In this document: positions 26,895 through 35,348 of the stretch, in pieces
Numbering within the stretch: the first letter of the stretch is position 1
How the letters are laid out: each line of letters starts with the position of its first letter
Source: JADLGL01 sp050184415
Lineage (GTDB): Bacteria > Pseudomonadota > Alphaproteobacteria > Rhizobiales > Kaistiaceae
Reading direction: 5' to 3'
Length of the DNA: 64,000 bases
Assembly: GCA_050184415.1 (NCBI GenBank)
Contig: JBFXAJ010000018.1
Coordinates: 4,233 to 68,232, forward strand
Program-made: the position numbers and the translations under genes
Notes under the pieces: model-generated
Database searches by the model: none
Seen by the model: only the letters and a program-made list of their open reading frames with translations
Told to the model about the DNA's origin: nothing

Positions 26895-27437
26895 CTACCG
26901 GGCCACGCGATACCTCAGATGGACTTCGGCGGCGAAGGCCGACGTCTCGATGCGCTCGAGCTTGATGCGCTCGCCGAGCCCGCCGAACAGCGAAATACCG
27001 TCGCCGAGAAGGACCGGGACGACGTGGAGCTGGATCTCGTCGACGAGGCCGAGCTTCAGGCATTGCCGCGAGATGCTGCCGCCGAGGAGGCTGACATCCT
27101 TGTCGCCGGCCGCGGCCCTCGCGATGCGCACGGCCTCCGCGATGTCGTCCACGACGAAGCTGTACCGAACGCCGTCGTTCTCGATCGGCTCGTGGGGCGC
27201 ATGGGTCATCAGATAGACCGGCACCTTCAGCGTGCCGCCATAGGGCCGCTCGCCCTCCTCTATCGTCTGCGTCTTGTTGGCGCCGCCGATGACGGCCCCG
27301 ATGCGATCCATGATGGCGGCCACCACCGCGCCGTCCTCGTCCGCGGTCGGGAAACCGAACATCCAGTCCACCCCGCCTTGCGGGTCGGCCATGAAGCCAT
27401 CGAGCGTGAGCGTCGCGTGGATGAAGACTTTTCCCAT
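26895..27437 (-). CDS. RibD C-terminal/dihydrofolate-reductase-like protein
   Basis: A 180-residue protein starting MGKVFIHATLTLDGFMADP, typical of the stand-alone RibD_C (YyaP/YwjB-like) reductases. IGAVIGGANKT and DVSLLGGSISRQCLKLGLVDEIQLHVVPVLLG fit the NADPH-binding and closing segments. The substrate is unknown; these are not the essential dihydrofolate reductase. Monocistronic, between the dioxygenase and DUF1127 genes. Confidence 0.88.
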   Translation of the reverse strand: MGKVFIHATLTLDGFMADPQGGVDWMFGFPTADEDGAVVAAIMDRIGAVIGGANKTQTIEEGERPYGGTLKVPVYLMTHAPHEPIENDGVRYSFVVDDIAEAVRIARAAAGDKDVSLLGGSISRQCLKLGLVDEIQLHVVPVLLGDGISLFGGLGERIKLERIETSAFAAEVHLRYRVAR

Positions 27438-27491
27438 TTCATCACCTTGAATGCCTGAGTTGCTGCGGGGCGGCCGTCCGGAGTGAACGCA

Positions 27492-27704
27492 TCACCGGCC
27501 GCGAGGATCGACCGCCCCGAACAATTCGTGGCGGGTGATCCCGAGATCGCGCAGCAGGTAGTCCGGCGCGAACTCAAGCCTCTGGACGGCCGCCCGGTGT
27601 AGCCGCGCCGTACGACGAGCGGCGATCCAATCGACAATGGCAGCCACGACGCCAACGGGCGGGGCGGCAGAGCGACGGGCGGAAGCGAGATCGACGGCAG
27701 CCAT
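27492..27704 (-). CDS. DUF1127 small protein
   Basis: A 70-residue protein whose C-terminal half RLEFAPDYLLRDLGITRHEL matches the DUF1127 motif found in small alphaproteobacterial regulators of phosphate, carbon and stress responses, some of which bind RNA. Its start faces the MocR regulator gene, and inverted half-sites lie between them, so the two may share control. Confidence 0.85.
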   Translation of the reverse strand: MAAVDLASARRSAAPPVGVVAAIVDWIAARRTARLHRAAVQRLEFAPDYLLRDLGITRHELFGAVDPRGR

Positions 27705-27770
27705 TTGCCTCTCCTTCTGTACCGGGGGCGCGGGGGTTCGCCCTGGCGGACAGTCAGGAGGCTATGGCAA

Positions 27771-27818
27771 ACTGGACATGCATTTGATGACCAGTTGGAG
27801 CGCAGACCCTTGTCCAGT
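27771..27818. promoter_or_regulatory. Candidate MocR operator
   Basis: Perfect inverted half-sites ACTGGACA (27771-27778) and TGTCCAGT (27811-27818), with a further partial half-site CCAGT at 27791-27795. They lie between the divergent DUF1127 and MocR genes and overlap the proposed MocR start, as expected for autoregulation. Inferred from pattern only. Confidence 0.45.
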
Positions 27819-29198
27819 CGGTCCATCGAGCTCCTGATCGCCGTGGACCGGAACGGTCCGGTCTCGCTGCAGGCGCAGGTCGAACGGCAGCTGCGCGACG
27901 CCATTCGCGGCGGGTCGTTGCGCGCCGGGAGCGAGGTGCCGTCGACCCGCGACCTCGCGCGCGAACTCGGCATCTCGCGGCCCCTGGTGATGGAGGCCTA
28001 CGCCCAGCTCGCGGCCGAGGGCTATCTCGCCTTGCGCCAGGGCGCCGCGCCCCGGGTCGCCGTCTTCGAGCACCGGCGCAGCGAGCGCGCATTGCCGCCC
28101 GAGAGCGCCGCCGTCTCGTTCCGCTACAATTTCCGGCCTGGCATCCCGGACCTTGCGGCCTTTCCCTCCGCGCGCTGGGTAAAAGCGGTGGAGGCGTCGC
28201 TCCGCGCAATGGCGCCCGACGATTTCGGTTACGGGCAGCGCTTCGGCGTCCGACCCCTCCGCGAGGCGCTGGCCGAGTACCTGGGACGCGTCCGGGGCGT
28301 CAGCGCCGATCCGCGCCAGATCCTGATCACCGGCGGCTTCGAGCAGGCCCGGACGTTTCTCGCCCGGGCGCTCGCGCGCCGGGGCGTGGTGGAACTCGCG
28401 GTCGAGGAGCCGGGCTATGCGGACCGCGAGGTCTGGCTCGCGGCGGGCATGCGGCTGATCCCGATCCCCGTCGACGAGGACGGTATCGACGTTGCAGCGC
28501 TCGCGGGCAGCACCGCACAGGCGGTCCTGCTGACGCCCGCGCATCAATATCCGACCGGCGTCGTCATGAGCGGCGCCCGCCGCCTCGCACTGGCAAGCTG
28601 GCTGCGCGATCGGAAGGCCATCGCCGTCGAAGACGACTACGACGCCGAGTTCCGCTACGACCGCGCCCCGGTCGGGGCGCTGCAGGGCCTCGCCCCGGAC
28701 CAGGTCGTCTACGCCGGCACCGCCAGCAAGACGATGGCGCCGGCGCTGCGCCTCGGCTGGATCGTGGCGCCGCCCGACCTCCTGCCCGTGCTGGAGGACG
28801 AAGTGCGGCGGTGCGACTATGGCCGCGGCCGCATCGACCAGTTCGCCCTCGCCCACTTCCTCCGGACCGGCGACTACGACCGTCATCTCCGACGGATGCG
28901 CGTCCTCTACCGCGGTCGCCGCGCGGCCCTTCTCGACGCCCTCGGCGCGGCATTCCCGGCGGTCGAGATCGGCGGCGTCTCGGCGGGCCTCCACGCCACG
29001 GTCCGCTTTCCGCGCCGGCTTGACGAGGCCGGCATCATCGATGGCGCGAGCCGTCGCGACATCGGCGTGGCCTTCCTGCGCCAGCACTATCTCGGCAAAT
29101 CGCCGAACGAGAGCACCCTCCTCCTCAGCTACGCCAACATGGCGGAGTCGGCTCTGCGCACGGCCGTGCGCGCCCTCGCCCGGATCATCAATGAGTAA
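27810..29198 (+). CDS. MocR-family regulator (GntR-type HTH plus aminotransferase-like domain)
   Basis: A 462-residue regulator. The N-terminal winged helix includes QVERQLRDAIRGGSLRAGSE and STRDLARELGISRPLVMEAY; after a linker the fold-type I aminotransferase domain has VAVEDDYDAEFRYD and YAGTASKTMAPALRLGW, whose lysine would bind pyridoxal phosphate. TTG 27810 is preferred because GGAG lies about ten bases upstream and the family usually starts right before LIAVDR. MocR proteins often control vitamin B6 or amino-acid genes; the target here is unknown and could be the divergent DUF1127 gene. Confidence 0.88.
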   Translation: MSSRSIELLIAVDRNGPVSLQAQVERQLRDAIRGGSLRAGSEVPSTRDLARELGISRPLVMEAYAQLAAEGYLALRQGAAPRVAVFEHRRSERALPPESAAVSFRYNFRPGIPDLAAFPSARWVKAVEASLRAMAPDDFGYGQRFGVRPLREALAEYLGRVRGVSADPRQILITGGFEQARTFLARALARRGVVELAVEEPGYADREVWLAAGMRLIPIPVDEDGIDVAALAGSTAQAVLLTPAHQYPTGVVMSGARRLALASWLRDRKAIAVEDDYDAEFRYDRAPVGALQGLAPDQVVYAGTASKTMAPALRLGWIVAPPDLLPVLEDEVRRCDYGRGRIDQFALAHFLRTGDYDRHLRRMRVLYRGRRAALLDALGAAFPAVEIGGVSAGLHATVRFPRRLDEAGIIDGASRRDIGVAFLRQHYLGKSPNESTLLLSYANMAESALRTAVRALARIINE

Positions 29199-29264
29199 GG
29201 TTCAATTGATCGCGGGAAGCGACTGCGGCAGTCGCTGTCTGGGTCGTGGTCAATCCCCTTCCCG

Positions 29265-29564
29265 TCAGCTCTCGCCGCCGACGAGGTCCACCGAGAGATA
29301 CGTCCCGTCCGGCGCGTAGGCACAGGCGAAGCTGGTCGCCGTGACCGATCGACCCTCCACGACGTGGCCGGTCGCCGTAGCCTCGGCTGCGGCCATCGCC
29401 GTTCCCTCGCCATGGATGCCGAACGTCTCCGCGGCTGCATTGAAGCAATGCCCCGGCATGTCGCCGATGGCGATCCGCCCGTTGCCGGCCTCGCCCCCGA
29501 GCCCGCAGCCGCCGAGCGCCATGGCGAGCACGACGCTGCCAATCGCCCAAGTCCGTCCGTTCAT
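29265..29564 (-). CDS. Small lipoprotein
   Basis: A 99-residue protein whose hydrophobic N-terminus ends in LGGCGLGG, a lipobox giving a lipidated cysteine at residue 20. The mature part has two cysteines (GHCFNAAAE and FACAYAPDG) likely bridged, and a beta-rich end. No recognised family. ATG 29564 begins the signal; the upstream open frame is not needed. Confidence 0.7.
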   Translation of the reverse strand: MNGRTWAIGSVVLAMALGGCGLGGEAGNGRIAIGDMPGHCFNAAAETFGIHGEGTAMAAAEATATGHVVEGRSVTATSFACAYAPDGTYLSVDLVGGES

Positions 29565-29696
29565 CGTGCCTTCCGTGCCGTCCCGCCGCCCCGGCGATCC
29601 CTCCTCGCGCGGCAATGAGGTCGTCGTGTGACGCAAGGCCGTGAGCCTGGCAGCGCTGCACGCGGTGCGCGGCCACGTGGCGGAATTGCCGGGGGC

Positions 29697-30353
29697 CTAT
29701 GCAGCCTTCGCCATCGCCCCGATCCGCCTGAGATCCGTGACGAACGCATCATACGCCATCGCCCGCGCCGCCGGGTCCGGCGCCCGGAGCAATGATGACG
29801 GATGCACAGTGATGAACCCGGGCCGGCCCTCGAAGTCGAACGGGCCGCGGTTCACGCCGATCGCGAGCGGCCTCCCGGACAGCGCCAGCGCCGCCGTCGC
29901 GCCGAGGGCGACCGTCAGCCTCGGGTGGACGAAGCCGATCTCCTTGTCGAGCCACCAGCGATAGCGGCGCACTTCGCCGGCGGTCGGCTTCTGGTGGATG
30001 CGCCGCTTGCCGCGCCGGACGAATTTGAAGTGCTTCACGGCATTGGTGACGTAGGCGGCGCTGCGGTCGAGGCCGGCCTCGGCCATCGCCCTGTCGAGGA
30101 TCTGCCCGGCGGGGCCGACGAACGGATGGCCTTCGCGATCCTCGACATCGCCGGGCTGCTCGCCGACGAAGGCGATGGCGGCGCCGATCGGCCCCTCGCC
30201 GAGCACGGCGCTAGTGCCGCCTTCGACGAAGGGCTCGGAGGCTGAGATGATCCGGTTGAGCTCGTCGAGCGTGCGCGGCTCGGTGGCGGGCGCTGCCGCC
30301 GCCGCCCGCTCCGCCATCCGCTTGCTCCTGGCTTCAGTTTCGCGTTCCATCAT
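29697..30353 (-). CDS. UdgX-type uracil-DNA glycosylase superfamily protein
   Basis: A protein of about 218 residues. Motif A is GEQPGDVEDREGHPFVGPAG, and the later HPSSLLR matches the family. The loop KRRIHQKP (116-123, His120) is the hallmark of UdgX, in which that histidine forms a covalent bond with the deoxyribose after uracil removal, trapping the protein on DNA. The iron-sulfur cysteines of family 4 enzymes are not evident at the start, so cofactor status needs checking. ATG 30353 is followed by a second ATG; a start further downstream (MAERAA) is possible. Confidence 0.9.
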   Translation of the reverse strand: MMERETEARSKRMAERAAAAAPATEPRTLDELNRIISASEPFVEGGTSAVLGEGPIGAAIAFVGEQPGDVEDREGHPFVGPAGQILDRAMAEAGLDRSAAYVTNAVKHFKFVRRGKRRIHQKPTAGEVRRYRWWLDKEIGFVHPRLTVALGATAALALSGRPLAIGVNRGPFDFEGRPGFITVHPSSLLRAPDPAARAMAYDAFVTDLRRIGAMAKAA

Positions 30354-30522
30354 CCCGCTAACGCGCGAGGAGCCGTTTCGGATGAGCCGCGGACGCGGCC
30401 GCGTCGGGCACCGTTTTCGAACGCGCCGCAACCCGACGCCGATCAGGGCGTTGCGACGACCTCAGGGGGGAACCGCCAGAGCTGGCCATGCGTTTCCCCG
30501 CAGCTTCACGACGGAGGTGAAC

Positions 30523-30780
30523 ATGGCGAGGGCCAACGGAATGACCGAACGCGCCCGCGAGGCGCTTCACGATGCCGAGGAAATGGGCGAGCGGGTGATC
30601 AGGCGCGGCGCCGCAAGCGCCCGGCGCGCCTCTCGGGCGGTTCATCACGCCGCCGACGAGGTGCTGGAGACGGCGGACACGACCCGGCACAATCTCGAAG
30701 AGACCATTGCGAGCCGCCCGCTCACGTCCGTCCTGGTCGCCGCCGGCATCGGGTTCCTGGTGGCGAAGATCTGGCGCTGA
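30523..30780 (+). CDS. DUF883/ElaB-YqjD-like membrane-anchored protein
   Basis: An 85-residue protein: a long amphipathic, charged helix (residues about 5-60) and a C-terminal hydrophobic anchor VLVAAGIGFLVAKIWR. This matches the ElaB/YqjD/YgaM group, tail-anchored inner-membrane proteins linked in E. coli to stationary-phase ribosome binding. GGAGG lies six bases before ATG 30523. Confidence 0.85.
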   Translation: MARANGMTERAREALHDAEEMGERVIRRGAASARRASRAVHHAADEVLETADTTRHNLEETIASRPLTSVLVAAGIGFLVAKIWR

Positions 30781-30827
30781 GGGACGGGCGGCGACAAAAG
30801 GGCCGCGAGGCCAGTGACTGGTCGGCG

Positions 30828-31856
30828 CTACGCCGACTCCCGCCACGTGTCTGTACCGGCCTCGACCGCATGGCGGTCGATCTCCGCCAGCTCCTCCGCC
30901 GAAAAATCGAGCCGCGCCAGCGCGCCCAGCGAATCGTCGAGCTGCTCCACCGTCCGTGCGCCGATCAGCGCCGAGGTCACGCGCTCGTCGCGGAGCACCC
31001 AGGCGATGGCCATCTGCGCCAGCGACTGCCCGCGCCGCTCCGCGATCGCGTTGAGCGCGCGGATCCGGCCGATATTGGCCTCGCTGAGCATCTCCTTCCG
31101 CAAGGACGAGCCGCCCTTGGCGGCCCGGGCGTCGGCCGGGATGCCGTCGAGATAGCGCGAGGTCAGGAGGCCCTGCGCCAGCGGCGAGAACGCGATGCAG
31201 CCGGTGCCGAGCTCGCCGAGCGCATCGAGGAGCGGCCCTTCGATCCAGCGGTTGAACAGCGAATATTTCGGCTGGTGGATGAAGAGCGGCACCCGCTCGG
31301 CCGCAAGGATCTCGGCGCAGCGCCGGGTCAGGTCCGCAGGGTAGCTCGAGATGCCGACATAGAGCGCCTTGCCCTGCCGGTGGAGATGCGCCAGCGCGCC
31401 CATCGTCTCCTCGAGCGGCGTCTTGGGGTCGACGCGGTGGGAGTAGAAGATGTCGACATAGTCGAGCCCCATGCGCCGGAGCGACTGGTCGAGGCTGGCG
31501 ATGAGATACTTCCGGCTGCCGCCGATGCCGCCATAAGGCCCCGGCCACATGTCCCACCCCGCCTTGGTCGAGACGATGAGCTCGTCCCTGAAGGGCCGGA
31601 AGTCGGACGCCATCATGCGGCCGAAGGTTTCTTCGGCCGAGCCGTAAGGCGGGCCGTAGTTGTTGGCGAGGTCGAAATGGGTGACGCCGCGGTCGAACGC
31701 CCGCCGCAATATTGCGCGCCCGGTCTCGAACACATCGACCCCGCCGAAATTCTGCCACAGCCCGAGCGAGACCAGCGGCAGATCGATGCCGCTCCGCCCG
31801 GCGCGGCGGTAGGGCATGATGCCGGAGTAGCGGTCGGCGGCGGGGGTGTAGGTCAT
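30828..31856 (-). CDS. Aldo/keto reductase, YghZ/Gpr-like
   Basis: A 342-residue NADPH-dependent TIM-barrel enzyme. The catalytic Tyr lies in FDLANNYGPPYGSAEETFG, the Asp earlier in RGVTHFDLANN, and YSHRVDPKTPLEE and FIHQPKYSLFNRWIE are typical of the L-glyceraldehyde-3-phosphate/methylglyoxal reductase group. It probably detoxifies aldehydes. It runs 15 bases from the toxin gene upstream but probably has its own promoter. Confidence 0.9.
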   Translation of the reverse strand: MTYTPAADRYSGIMPYRRAGRSGIDLPLVSLGLWQNFGGVDVFETGRAILRRAFDRGVTHFDLANNYGPPYGSAEETFGRMMASDFRPFRDELIVSTKAGWDMWPGPYGGIGGSRKYLIASLDQSLRRMGLDYVDIFYSHRVDPKTPLEETMGALAHLHRQGKALYVGISSYPADLTRRCAEILAAERVPLFIHQPKYSLFNRWIEGPLLDALGELGTGCIAFSPLAQGLLTSRYLDGIPADARAAKGGSSLRKEMLSEANIGRIRALNAIAERRGQSLAQMAIAWVLRDERVTSALIGARTVEQLDDSLGALARLDFSAEELAEIDRHAVEAGTDTWRESA

Positions 31857-31871
31857 GGGACGAACGCTCCG

Positions 31872-32279
31872 CTATCGATTTGTGCGGATGTGATGGGGGC
31901 CGATCTCGATCCACAATCGTCGGGATGGCTTCGACTGGGAGAATGCCCACTCGAGTTGGACAAGTGACATGGCCTGTTCGAGCCGACCGCTTGCCGTGGG
32001 CTCGGGGCACGCAAGGTGAATGATGCTGAGCCGCTTGAAACGATCGCGCGAGAGCTTGGCGTCGTAACGTCTCACGCTCCGCCTTGCGTCCCCATCGATG
32101 ACGACGAGGACGGCACGCAGTTCGAGCGCAGTCTCGTAGACCTCATCGTCCGTCGTCCCCTCGGGCAGGACGTCGCGGTGGCGGATCACGTCGTGACCGA
32201 GGCGACTGAGCAACCTGTCTACGGAATCCGGCACACCCGCATCGAGGAGCGCTGGAAAACGGGACGCGGTTCCGCTCAC
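31872..32279 (-). CDS. DUF5615 PIN-like toxin
   Basis: A 135-residue protein with the DUF5615 layout: LLDAGVPDSVDRLLSRLGHDVIRHRDV, then GTTDDEVYETALELRAVLVVIDGDA with the acidic residues expected of a PIN-like ribonuclease fold. Its start overlaps the stop of the DUF433 gene by four bases (32276-32279), so antitoxin and toxin are translationally coupled. The acidic site appears incomplete compared with VapC (the first Asp follows LL, as LLD), so activity should be tested. Toxin role is inferred from gene order. Confidence 0.7.
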   Translation of the reverse strand: MSGTASRFPALLDAGVPDSVDRLLSRLGHDVIRHRDVLPEGTTDDEVYETALELRAVLVVIDGDARRSVRRYDAKLSRDRFKRLSIIHLACPEPTASGRLEQAMSLVQLEWAFSQSKPSRRLWIEIGPHHIRTNR

Positions 32280-32908
32280 GCGGCAGTATCAAAGGCCAAC
32301 GCTGCCTGAATGTCAGCGTCCGTGAGCGACGGATACTCCTTGCGAATCTGGGCGGGAGTGTAGCCCGCCTCGGCAAAGGCCTTGATGCTGCTCACGGGTA
32401 TGCGCGTCCCCGCGATCACCGGCTGATTCCCGACCACGTTGCGCTTGCGCTCGACTTGGCCGACCGTGGTTGGATTTCGTTTGAACAGTGCTTTCACGGC
32501 CGCTCGGGTCTCGCCGGTTACCTTCGCCAGCGGGATCTGGAGGAGCCCTTGACCGGAGACCACCTCCTCCATGGCGTCGGTCTCGGGGTTCACGAAGGCA
32601 ACACGTTGGTTGACGACATAGAGCGTCGTCTTGCCCCACATGTCCTCACCGAGATGCAGCAGCTTCTCCCGAACCTCGCGCAGGTGCGGAAGCGGCACTC
32701 TGGCATCGTTTCGAAGTGCGTTGAGGACGCGCAGCGCGACCAGATCGCGGAAGCTATAGACACGCGACTTGCCGCGCCCGACGTCATGGCGGCCAAGGCT
32801 CGGTGGAAAGAAATCAGGGTCCCAGTAGGCGAGCTGACGTCTGCTGATGCCCGTCAGCCTGCTCACGGTATCGGCACTGAATGCCGAATGGATCACATCG
32901 TCGTTCAT
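32276..32908 (-). CDS. MerR-type HTH/DUF433 antitoxin
   Basis: A 210-residue protein. The N-terminus has a MerR-like DNA-binding helix-turn-helix (FSADTVSRLTGISRRQLAYW, then YSFRDLVALRVLNALR), and the C-terminus a DUF433 domain (GNQPVIAGTRIPVSSIKAFA, GYTPAQIRKEYPSLTDADI). DUF433 proteins are usually short antitoxins; this long form adds its own promoter-binding domain and so could autorepress. First gene of the two-gene toxin-antitoxin operon. Confidence 0.85.
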   Translation of the reverse strand: MNDDVIHSAFSADTVSRLTGISRRQLAYWDPDFFPPSLGRHDVGRGKSRVYSFRDLVALRVLNALRNDARVPLPHLREVREKLLHLGEDMWGKTTLYVVNQRVAFVNPETDAMEEVVSGQGLLQIPLAKVTGETRAAVKALFKRNPTTVGQVERKRNVVGNQPVIAGTRIPVSSIKAFAEAGYTPAQIRKEYPSLTDADIQAALAFDTAA

Positions 32909-33232
32909 CCATGAATGATTACCATAACAGGGAAGGCGCCGACATACCGCGTCCCCCCGCGGCGCATCTTACGAAGCGGCCGTGTCCGTTCCGCACGCCA
33001 ACCCCCTTCACACATGCCGCACGTCAGCGGTTTGCCCCCGCTGGGCAACGCTGGTAGTACCCGCGATGCAAGGCGGTAGCGCGCCTCGGCCGGCCTTGGT
33101 GCGGCCGAAGGACGGCACCGCCGGCCGCCCGCCCCGTTCCGTCCCGTTCGCCGTGGCTCCGCGTCGTTGCGCGGCACTCCGGATTGGCGGAAAATCGGCG
33201 GGCGCCCGCCGAACGCTCCGGAGACTGTCGAA
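32909..33232. other. Intergenic region upstream of gcl
   Basis: About 320 bases between divergent genes, holding the promoters of the DUF433 and gcl genes. No palindromic repeat family member, terminator or small gene was recognised; a local inverted GC-rich stretch around 33100-33190 is weak. Confidence 0.4.
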
Positions 33233-35050
33233 ATGGCTCGCATGAGAGCAGTTGATGCCGCCGTCCACGTTCTCCTCAAGGAAGGCATCTCCGTCGCCTT
33301 CGGGGTACCGGGGGCCGCGATCAACCCGCTCTATTCCGCGCTCCGGAAGGCCGGGAACATCCGCCACATCCTGGCCCGCCACGTCGAGGGCGCCTCGCAC
33401 ATGGCAGAGGGCTACACACGAGCGGCCGCCGGCAATATCGGGATCTGCATCGGTACGTCCGGCCCGGCCGGCACCGACATGATCACCGGCCTCTACTCGG
33501 CCTCGGCCGACTCCATCCCGATTCTCTGCATCACCGGCCAGGCACCGCGCGCAAAACTCGACAAGGAAGACTTCCAGGCGATCAACATCGCCGAGATCGC
33601 GAAGCCCGTCACGAAGTGGGCGGTGACGGTGATGGAGCCCGCCCTGGTGCCGATGGCGTTCCAGAAGGCGTTCCACATCATGCGCTCCGGGCGGCCCGGC
33701 CCGGTGCTGATCGACCTTCCGGTCGACGTCCAGATGGGCGAGATCGAGTTCGACCCCGACACCTACGAGCCGCTCGTCGCCTACAAGCCCGCCGCGTCGC
33801 GGAAGCAGGTCGAGAAGGCGCTCGCGATGATGAACGAGGCCGAACGCCCGCTCATCGTCGCCGGCGGCGGCATCATTAATGCCGACGCCTCGGACCTCCT
33901 CGTGAAGTTCGCCGAGATCACCGGCGTTCCGGTCGTGCCGACGCTGATGGGCTGGGGCACGATCCCCGACGACCATAAGCTGATGGCCGGTATGGTCGGC
34001 CTCCAGACCAGCCACCGCTACGGCAACGCGACCTTCCTCCGCTCCGACTTCGTGCTCGGCATCGGCAACCGCTGGGCCAACCGGCACACCGGCGGGCTCG
34101 AGACCTATCAGAAGGGCCGGAAGTTCGTTCACGTCGACATCGAGCCGACCCAGATCGGCCGCGTGTTCGCGCCGGACTACGGCATCGTCTCCGACGCCGG
34201 CGCCGCGCTACGCCTCTTCATCGAGGTCGCGACCGACTGGAAGGCGAACGGCAAGCTCAAGGACCGCTCCGCCTGGCAGCAGGAGACCGAGCACCGCAAG
34301 GGCGCGATGCTGCGGAAGACGCATTACGACGAGGTGCCGCTCAAGCCGCAGCGCGTCTACCAGGAGATGAACGAGCAGTTCGGCCGCGACGTAACCTACG
34401 TCACCGCCATCGGTCTGTCGCAGATCGCCGGTGCGCAGTTCCTGCGAGTCTACAAGCCGCGGAACTGGATCAATTGCGGCCAGGCCGGCCCGCTCGGCTG
34501 GACCCTGCCGGCGGCGCTCGGCGTCCGGGCCGCCGATCCGGACCGCAAGATCGTCGCGCTGTCGGGCGACTATGACTTCCAGTTCCTCATCGAGGAGCTC
34601 GCGGTCGGCGCGCAGCACAAGCTGCCTTACCTCCATGTGGTCGTGAACAACTCCTATCTCGGCCTCATCCGGCAGTCGCAGCGCGGCTTCCAGATGGACT
34701 TCGAGGTCAGCCTCGCCTTCGAGAACATCAACGCTTCGGATGAAGGCGATGCGGTGCCGGGCTACGGCGTGGATCATGTCGCGGTCGCCGAAGGTCTCGG
34801 CTGCAAGGCGGTGCGGGTGAAGAGCCCGAACGAGTTCAAGGAAGCCTTCGCCAAGGCCGAGGCGCTGATGAAGGAGCACCAGGTGCCGGTGGTCATCGAG
34901 TTCATCCTCGAGCGCGTGACCAACATCGCGATGGGCACCGACCTCGACAAGGTCAACGAGTTCGAGGAGATCCTCTGCCTCGACCCCGACCTCAAGGCCG
35001 AGAACGACTGGGTGCCGCTGCCGTCGAAGAAGGAGCCGGCGCCGGCCTGA
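33233..35050 (+). CDS. gcl: Glyoxylate carboligase (tartronate-semialdehyde synthase)
   Basis: A 605-residue thiamine-diphosphate enzyme condensing two glyoxylates into tartronate semialdehyde plus CO2. The distinguishing feature is Val51 in ARHVEGASHMAEGY, where other enzymes of this family have the catalytic Glu. The cofactor motif GDYDFQF...NNSYLGLIR is complete, as is RGFQMDFEVSLAFEN. ATG 33233 is preferred over the open frame upstream because GGAG lies ten bases before it and Val then falls at position 51 as in known Gcl. It precedes glcDE and is probably co-regulated with them. Confidence 0.96.
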   Translation: MARMRAVDAAVHVLLKEGISVAFGVPGAAINPLYSALRKAGNIRHILARHVEGASHMAEGYTRAAAGNIGICIGTSGPAGTDMITGLYSASADSIPILCITGQAPRAKLDKEDFQAINIAEIAKPVTKWAVTVMEPALVPMAFQKAFHIMRSGRPGPVLIDLPVDVQMGEIEFDPDTYEPLVAYKPAASRKQVEKALAMMNEAERPLIVAGGGIINADASDLLVKFAEITGVPVVPTLMGWGTIPDDHKLMAGMVGLQTSHRYGNATFLRSDFVLGIGNRWANRHTGGLETYQKGRKFVHVDIEPTQIGRVFAPDYGIVSDAGAALRLFIEVATDWKANGKLKDRSAWQQETEHRKGAMLRKTHYDEVPLKPQRVYQEMNEQFGRDVTYVTAIGLSQIAGAQFLRVYKPRNWINCGQAGPLGWTLPAALGVRAADPDRKIVALSGDYDFQFLIEELAVGAQHKLPYLHVVVNNSYLGLIRQSQRGFQMDFEVSLAFENINASDEGDAVPGYGVDHVAVAEGLGCKAVRVKSPNEFKEAFAKAEALMKEHQVPVVIEFILERVTNIAMGTDLDKVNEFEEILCLDPDLKAENDWVPLPSKKEPAPA

Positions 35051-35105
35051 GGCGCGACGCGGGAGAGCTTCTGGTGGGCGCTGCGAGGGGCAACACCGAG
35101 CGGCA

Positions 35106-35295
35106 AACTCCCTTCTCCCCCCTTGCGGGGGAGACCGGGGAGCTTGGATCGCGCAGCGAGCCTAGCGGACCGCGTGGGGGGTCAACGACCCCTCGTGCCG
35201 TCTTCTACCTGTCACGCCGCCGCTTACCCCCCACGCGCGTCGCTAAGGCCTTCGGCCTAAGCTTTGCGGTCTCCCCCGCAAGGGGGGAGAAAGGG
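35106..35295. repeat. Long inverted repeat, GGGGGAGACCG family
   Basis: An element of about 190 bp between gcl and glcD. The left arm CCCCCCTTGCGGGGGAGACC and the right arm GGTCTCCCCCGCAAGGGGGG are exact complements over about 20 bases, and matching GCGTGGGGGGT/ACCCCCCACGC motifs lie further in. The transcript could fold into a very large hairpin separating gcl from glcD. It is related to the repeats at 2605-2765 and 42975-43165. Confidence 0.85.
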
Positions 35296-35348
35296 CGGAG
35301 CGGGTTCTCCGTTCGACCCTTTGCCACTCGCAATCGAGGGCACGCAGC

